Assembly: GCA_934589665.1 (NCBI GenBank)
Contig: CAKTOJ010000030.1
Span: forward strand, 1-17,419
From: an uncultured Oscillospiraceae bacterium
GTDB taxonomy: Bacteria > Bacillota > Clostridia > Oscillospirales > Oscillospiraceae
DNA: 17,419 nucleotides
Direction: 5' to 3'
The notes beneath the pieces were generated by a model. The model searched no databases. It worked only from the letters and a program-made list of their open reading frames with translations, and was not told the DNA's origin. The translations under genes were made by a program, and so were the position numbers. Positions 15,535 through 17,419 of the stretch are shown here, piece by piece; within the stretch, counting starts at the first letter, position 1, and each line of letters starts with the position of its first letter.

Positions 15535-16850
15535 TTCAGCACCTCCTTCACGATGGCGGCGGCTTTGTCGAGCTGCGCTTTGGAGACGAGCTCCGTCACG
15601 CACCAGAGGATGCCGCCATCAACCTCCGCGCCGCCGAGGATGCCCTCGGCTGCGAGCGCGTCGAGGATTTTTTTGCGGCAGTTCGGGCAGGCGCATTCAG
15701 TTACGAATTCGTGGAAAAATTCGCCCTTGTATTTAAGCGTGCAGCCGGACTTTTCCAGCTCGGCGGCAAAATAATGCGCCTTGGAGGTACACAGCCGCGC
15801 GCACTGCTTCATGCCAGCCTCGCCCATAGCGGCCATGTAAACGCCCGCGGTGAAAGCACACAGTGCCTGATTCGAGCAGATGTTGGAACTGGCCTTTTCA
15901 CGGCGGATATGCTGCTCGCGCGCGGAGAGCGTGAGGACATAGCCAACCTTGCCGTCCACGTCCTTGGTTTGGCCGACGATGCGGCCGGGGAGCTTGCGCG
16001 TCATAGCGGCGGTCGTTGCCATAAAGCCGAGGTAGGGGCCGCCGAAGGCCGTGTCGAGGCCGAGGGGCTGGCCATCGCCCACAGCGATGTCCGCACCCAT
16101 CTCGCGCGGGGTGGGGAGAAGTGCGCAGGCGATAGGGTTCACACCCATGACAAACTTTGCTCCTGCGGCATGAACGATCTCGCCGACGGCTCTGGCGTCC
16201 TCGAGCTGACCAAAGTAGTTCGGCTGCTGGAGATAGAAGCACGCGGCGTCCTCGCCGAGAGCGGCTTTGAGTGCGTCAAGATCAGTCCTGCCGTCCTTTT
16301 CGGGGATGACGGCAAGCTCCGTGTTGGAGGCAAAGCAGTAGGTCTTCATGACCTCGATGACCTGCGGGTTCACGCAGGCGGACACGTAGGCCTTTGTGCG
16401 CTTGCGATCCTTGCACATGGGAATTGTTTCGGCGGCGGCGGCCGCGCCGTCGTAGTGCGAGGCGTTGGAGACGTCCATGCCGGTGAGCTCGCAGATCATG
16501 GTCTGGAACTCAAAGGTGCCTTGCAGAACGCCCTGACTGATCTCGGCCTGATAGGGCGTATAGCAGGTGACAAGCTCCTCGCGGGTGGTAACGGACTTGA
16601 CAACGGCGGGAATAAAGTGGCGGTATGCACCTGCGCCGCGAAGAACGGTCTTGTAGACCCTGTTCTTTTCGGCCATGGCAGTGACTTTTTCGCGCACCTC
16701 CAGCTCACTGAGGCCTTCGGGAATATTGAGCGTTCCGTTGAGAAGCATCTCCTGCGGAACGGAGCAGTAAAGCTCTTTAAGACTCCCGACCCCGATGGCG
16801 GCAAGCATTTCCTCGCGTTCCGCCGCTGTGGTAGGAACGTAAGAGCCCAT
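15531..16850 (-). CDS. gcvPA: Glycine dehydrogenase (decarboxylating) subunit 1
   Basis: The non-PLP-lysine half of the split P protein, forming the heterotetramer with GcvPB. It has 439 residues, normal for the family. It opens MGSYVPTTAAEREEMLAAIG; family blocks are CYTPYQAEISQGVLQ (96-110) and SNASHYDGAAAAAE (128-141), and the C-terminal half includes FGGPYLG and REQHIRREKASSNICSNQAL. The start overlaps the gcvH stop by one base (TGATG), and the stop overlaps the gcvPB start, so translation of gcvH, gcvPA and gcvPB is coupled. An oddity is a CxCPxC cluster (C386, C388, C391) near the C terminus, where family members usually carry a cysteine-poor stretch as far as I recall. Confidence 0.96.
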   Translation of the reverse strand: MGSYVPTTAAEREEMLAAIGVGSLKELYCSVPQEMLLNGTLNIPEGLSELEVREKVTAMAEKNRVYKTVLRGAGAYRHFIPAVVKSVTTREELVTCYTPYQAEISQGVLQGTFEFQTMICELTGMDVSNASHYDGAAAAAETIPMCKDRKRTKAYVSACVNPQVIEVMKTYCFASNTELAVIPEKDGRTDLDALKAALGEDAACFYLQQPNYFGQLEDARAVGEIVHAAGAKFVMGVNPIACALLPTPREMGADIAVGDGQPLGLDTAFGGPYLGFMATTAAMTRKLPGRIVGQTKDVDGKVGYVLTLSAREQHIRREKASSNICSNQALCAFTAGVYMAAMGEAGMKQCARLCTSKAHYFAAELEKSGCTLKYKGEFFHEFVTECACPNCRKKILDALAAEGILGGAEVDGGILWCVTELVSKAQLDKAAAIVKEVLK

Positions 16851-17227
16851 CAGCCCTCCTCGGCGCAGTGCGCCTCATACGCGGCGGCGTCAAGCAGATC
16901 CTCGGTGCCGGTAATGCCCTCGACCTTGATGATCCATGCGCCGTAGGGGTCGGAGTTGAGCGTTTCGGGCGCGTCGGCGAGGGCCTCGTTGACCTCGCAG
17001 ATGGTGCCGGAGACGGGGGAGACGATATCGGAGACCGCCTTGACGGACTCGACGTCGCCAAAGCTCTCGCCGGCGGTGACGGTGTCACCCTCGGCAGGCA
17101 GATTGATAAACACAACATCGCCCAGCGCATCCTGTGCGAAATCGGAAATGCCGATGATGGCCACGCCGCCGTCCATCTTGACCCACTCGTGGGACTTGGA
17201 ATACTTCAGTTCAGCAGGGAAATTCAT
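16850..17227 (-). CDS. gcvH: Glycine cleavage system H protein
   Basis: The lipoyl carrier that shuttles the aminomethyl group among the P, T and L proteins. At 125 residues it has normal length. It opens MNFPAELKYSKSHEWVK, and the lipoylation site is K63 in DVESVKAVSDI, followed by the conserved SPVSGTICEVNEAL and DPYGAWIIKV segments. AGGAGG stands before the ATG. It follows gcvT after 53 bases and shares one base with gcvPA. Lipoylation genes (lplA or lipA/lipB) are not in the window. Confidence 0.97.
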   Translation of the reverse strand: MNFPAELKYSKSHEWVKMDGGVAIIGISDFAQDALGDVVFINLPAEGDTVTAGESFGDVESVKAVSDIVSPVSGTICEVNEALADAPETLNSDPYGAWIIKVEGITGTEDLLDAAAYEAHCAEEG

Positions 17228-17280
17228 TATGTTGTCCTCCTCAGATTTTGTTGTAAAGTTCGCTGTGATAGTATGTATGC

Positions 17281-17419
17281 TTACTTGTCCAGCTTGTAGA
17301 ACGGCATGGGGACGATCTCCAGCTCGATCATGCGCCCGCGCACGTCGGCGTTGAGATGACGGCCAATCTCAATCTCCTCGGCTGGAATGTAGCCCATTGC
17401 CACGCCGCAGCCAATAAAG
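17281..17419 (-). CDS. gcvT: Aminomethyltransferase (T protein), C-terminal end only
   Basis: Only the last 45 residues are inside the window, ending MPFYKLDK-stop. The segment GVAMGYIPAEEIEIG and the following hydrophilic stretch match the C-terminal beta-barrel domain of GcvT (the usual pattern is G-A-Y-V, then PFYK). GcvT releases ammonia and makes 5,10-methylene-THF from the H-protein-bound aminomethyl group. Its place just upstream of gcvH supports the call. The operon promoter, and any glycine riboswitch, would lie beyond the window edge. Confidence 0.88.
   Translation of the reverse strand, partial: FIGCGVAMGYIPAEEIEIGRHLNADVRGRMIELEIVPMPFYKLDK

Noticed and set aside
14428..16946. Two long plus-strand reading frames (448 and 503 codons) opposite gcvPB and gcvPA
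   Set aside because: They overlap each other and lie antisense to coupled, well-identified genes. Their His/Val/Ala/Gly-rich translations look like reverse-strand artefacts.
17228..17280. Possible glycine riboswitch or promoter between gcvT and gcvH
   Set aside because: Only 53 AT-rich bases with a ribosome site; too short for a glycine aptamer and without clear -35/-10 boxes.

Overview
The window reads as chromosomal DNA from a GC-rich, anaerobic, amino-acid-fermenting Firmicute (class Clostridia). An Oscillospiraceae-like genome is my inference. It rests on the split glycine decarboxylase (gcvPA plus gcvPB), the reversible C1-folate genes (fhs, fchA), split formiminotransferase and cyclodeaminase genes, strong AGGAGG ribosome sites and the overall codon use. 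Coding density is high. No gene-free stretch exceeds 300 bases; the longest is the 249-base gap 8238-8486. I saw no tRNA, rRNA, CRISPR array, insertion sequence or phage gene.

Layout. Positions 1-5840 hold the histidine-degradation block. A truncated glutamate formimidoyltransferase (ftcD) and a LysR-type regulator lie on the minus strand. Divergent from them on the plus strand are urocanate hydratase (hutU), imidazolonepropionase (hutI) and an Lrp/AsnC regulator. Positions 5906-8237 hold fhs followed by fchA, transcribed on the minus strand. Positions 8487-9272 hold a DapF-fold racemase/epimerase on the minus strand. Positions 9459-12551 hold a plus-strand run: a NodB-like deacetylase lipoprotein, cytidine deaminase and asparaginyl-tRNA synthetase. 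Positions 12661-17419 hold the glycine cleavage operon on the minus strand, in the order gcvT (only its end is inside), gcvH, gcvPA, gcvPB, lpd.

How the genes work together. HutU and HutI take urocanate to formiminoglutamate. FtcD moves the formimino group to tetrahydrofolate (THF), and FchA deaminates it to methenyl-THF. Fhs run backwards can release formate with ATP. The glycine cleavage system also loads C1 units onto THF, so histidine and glycine breakdown meet in one C1-THF pool. Histidine ammonia-lyase (hutH), hutG and folD are not in the window.

The most striking regulatory DNA is the lysR-hutU gap. It has a perfect ATAC-N7-GTAT LysR-type box centred about 65 bases before the predicted hutU start, a degenerate second box 22 bases on, and a perfect 26-base dyad that carries a TATAAT in each arm on opposite strands. 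The most interesting protein is the DapF-like enzyme. It keeps both catalytic cysteines but not the usual DAP-binding context, and it sits among histidine/C1 genes, so a histidine racemase or other amino-acid racemase is a reasonable hypothesis.
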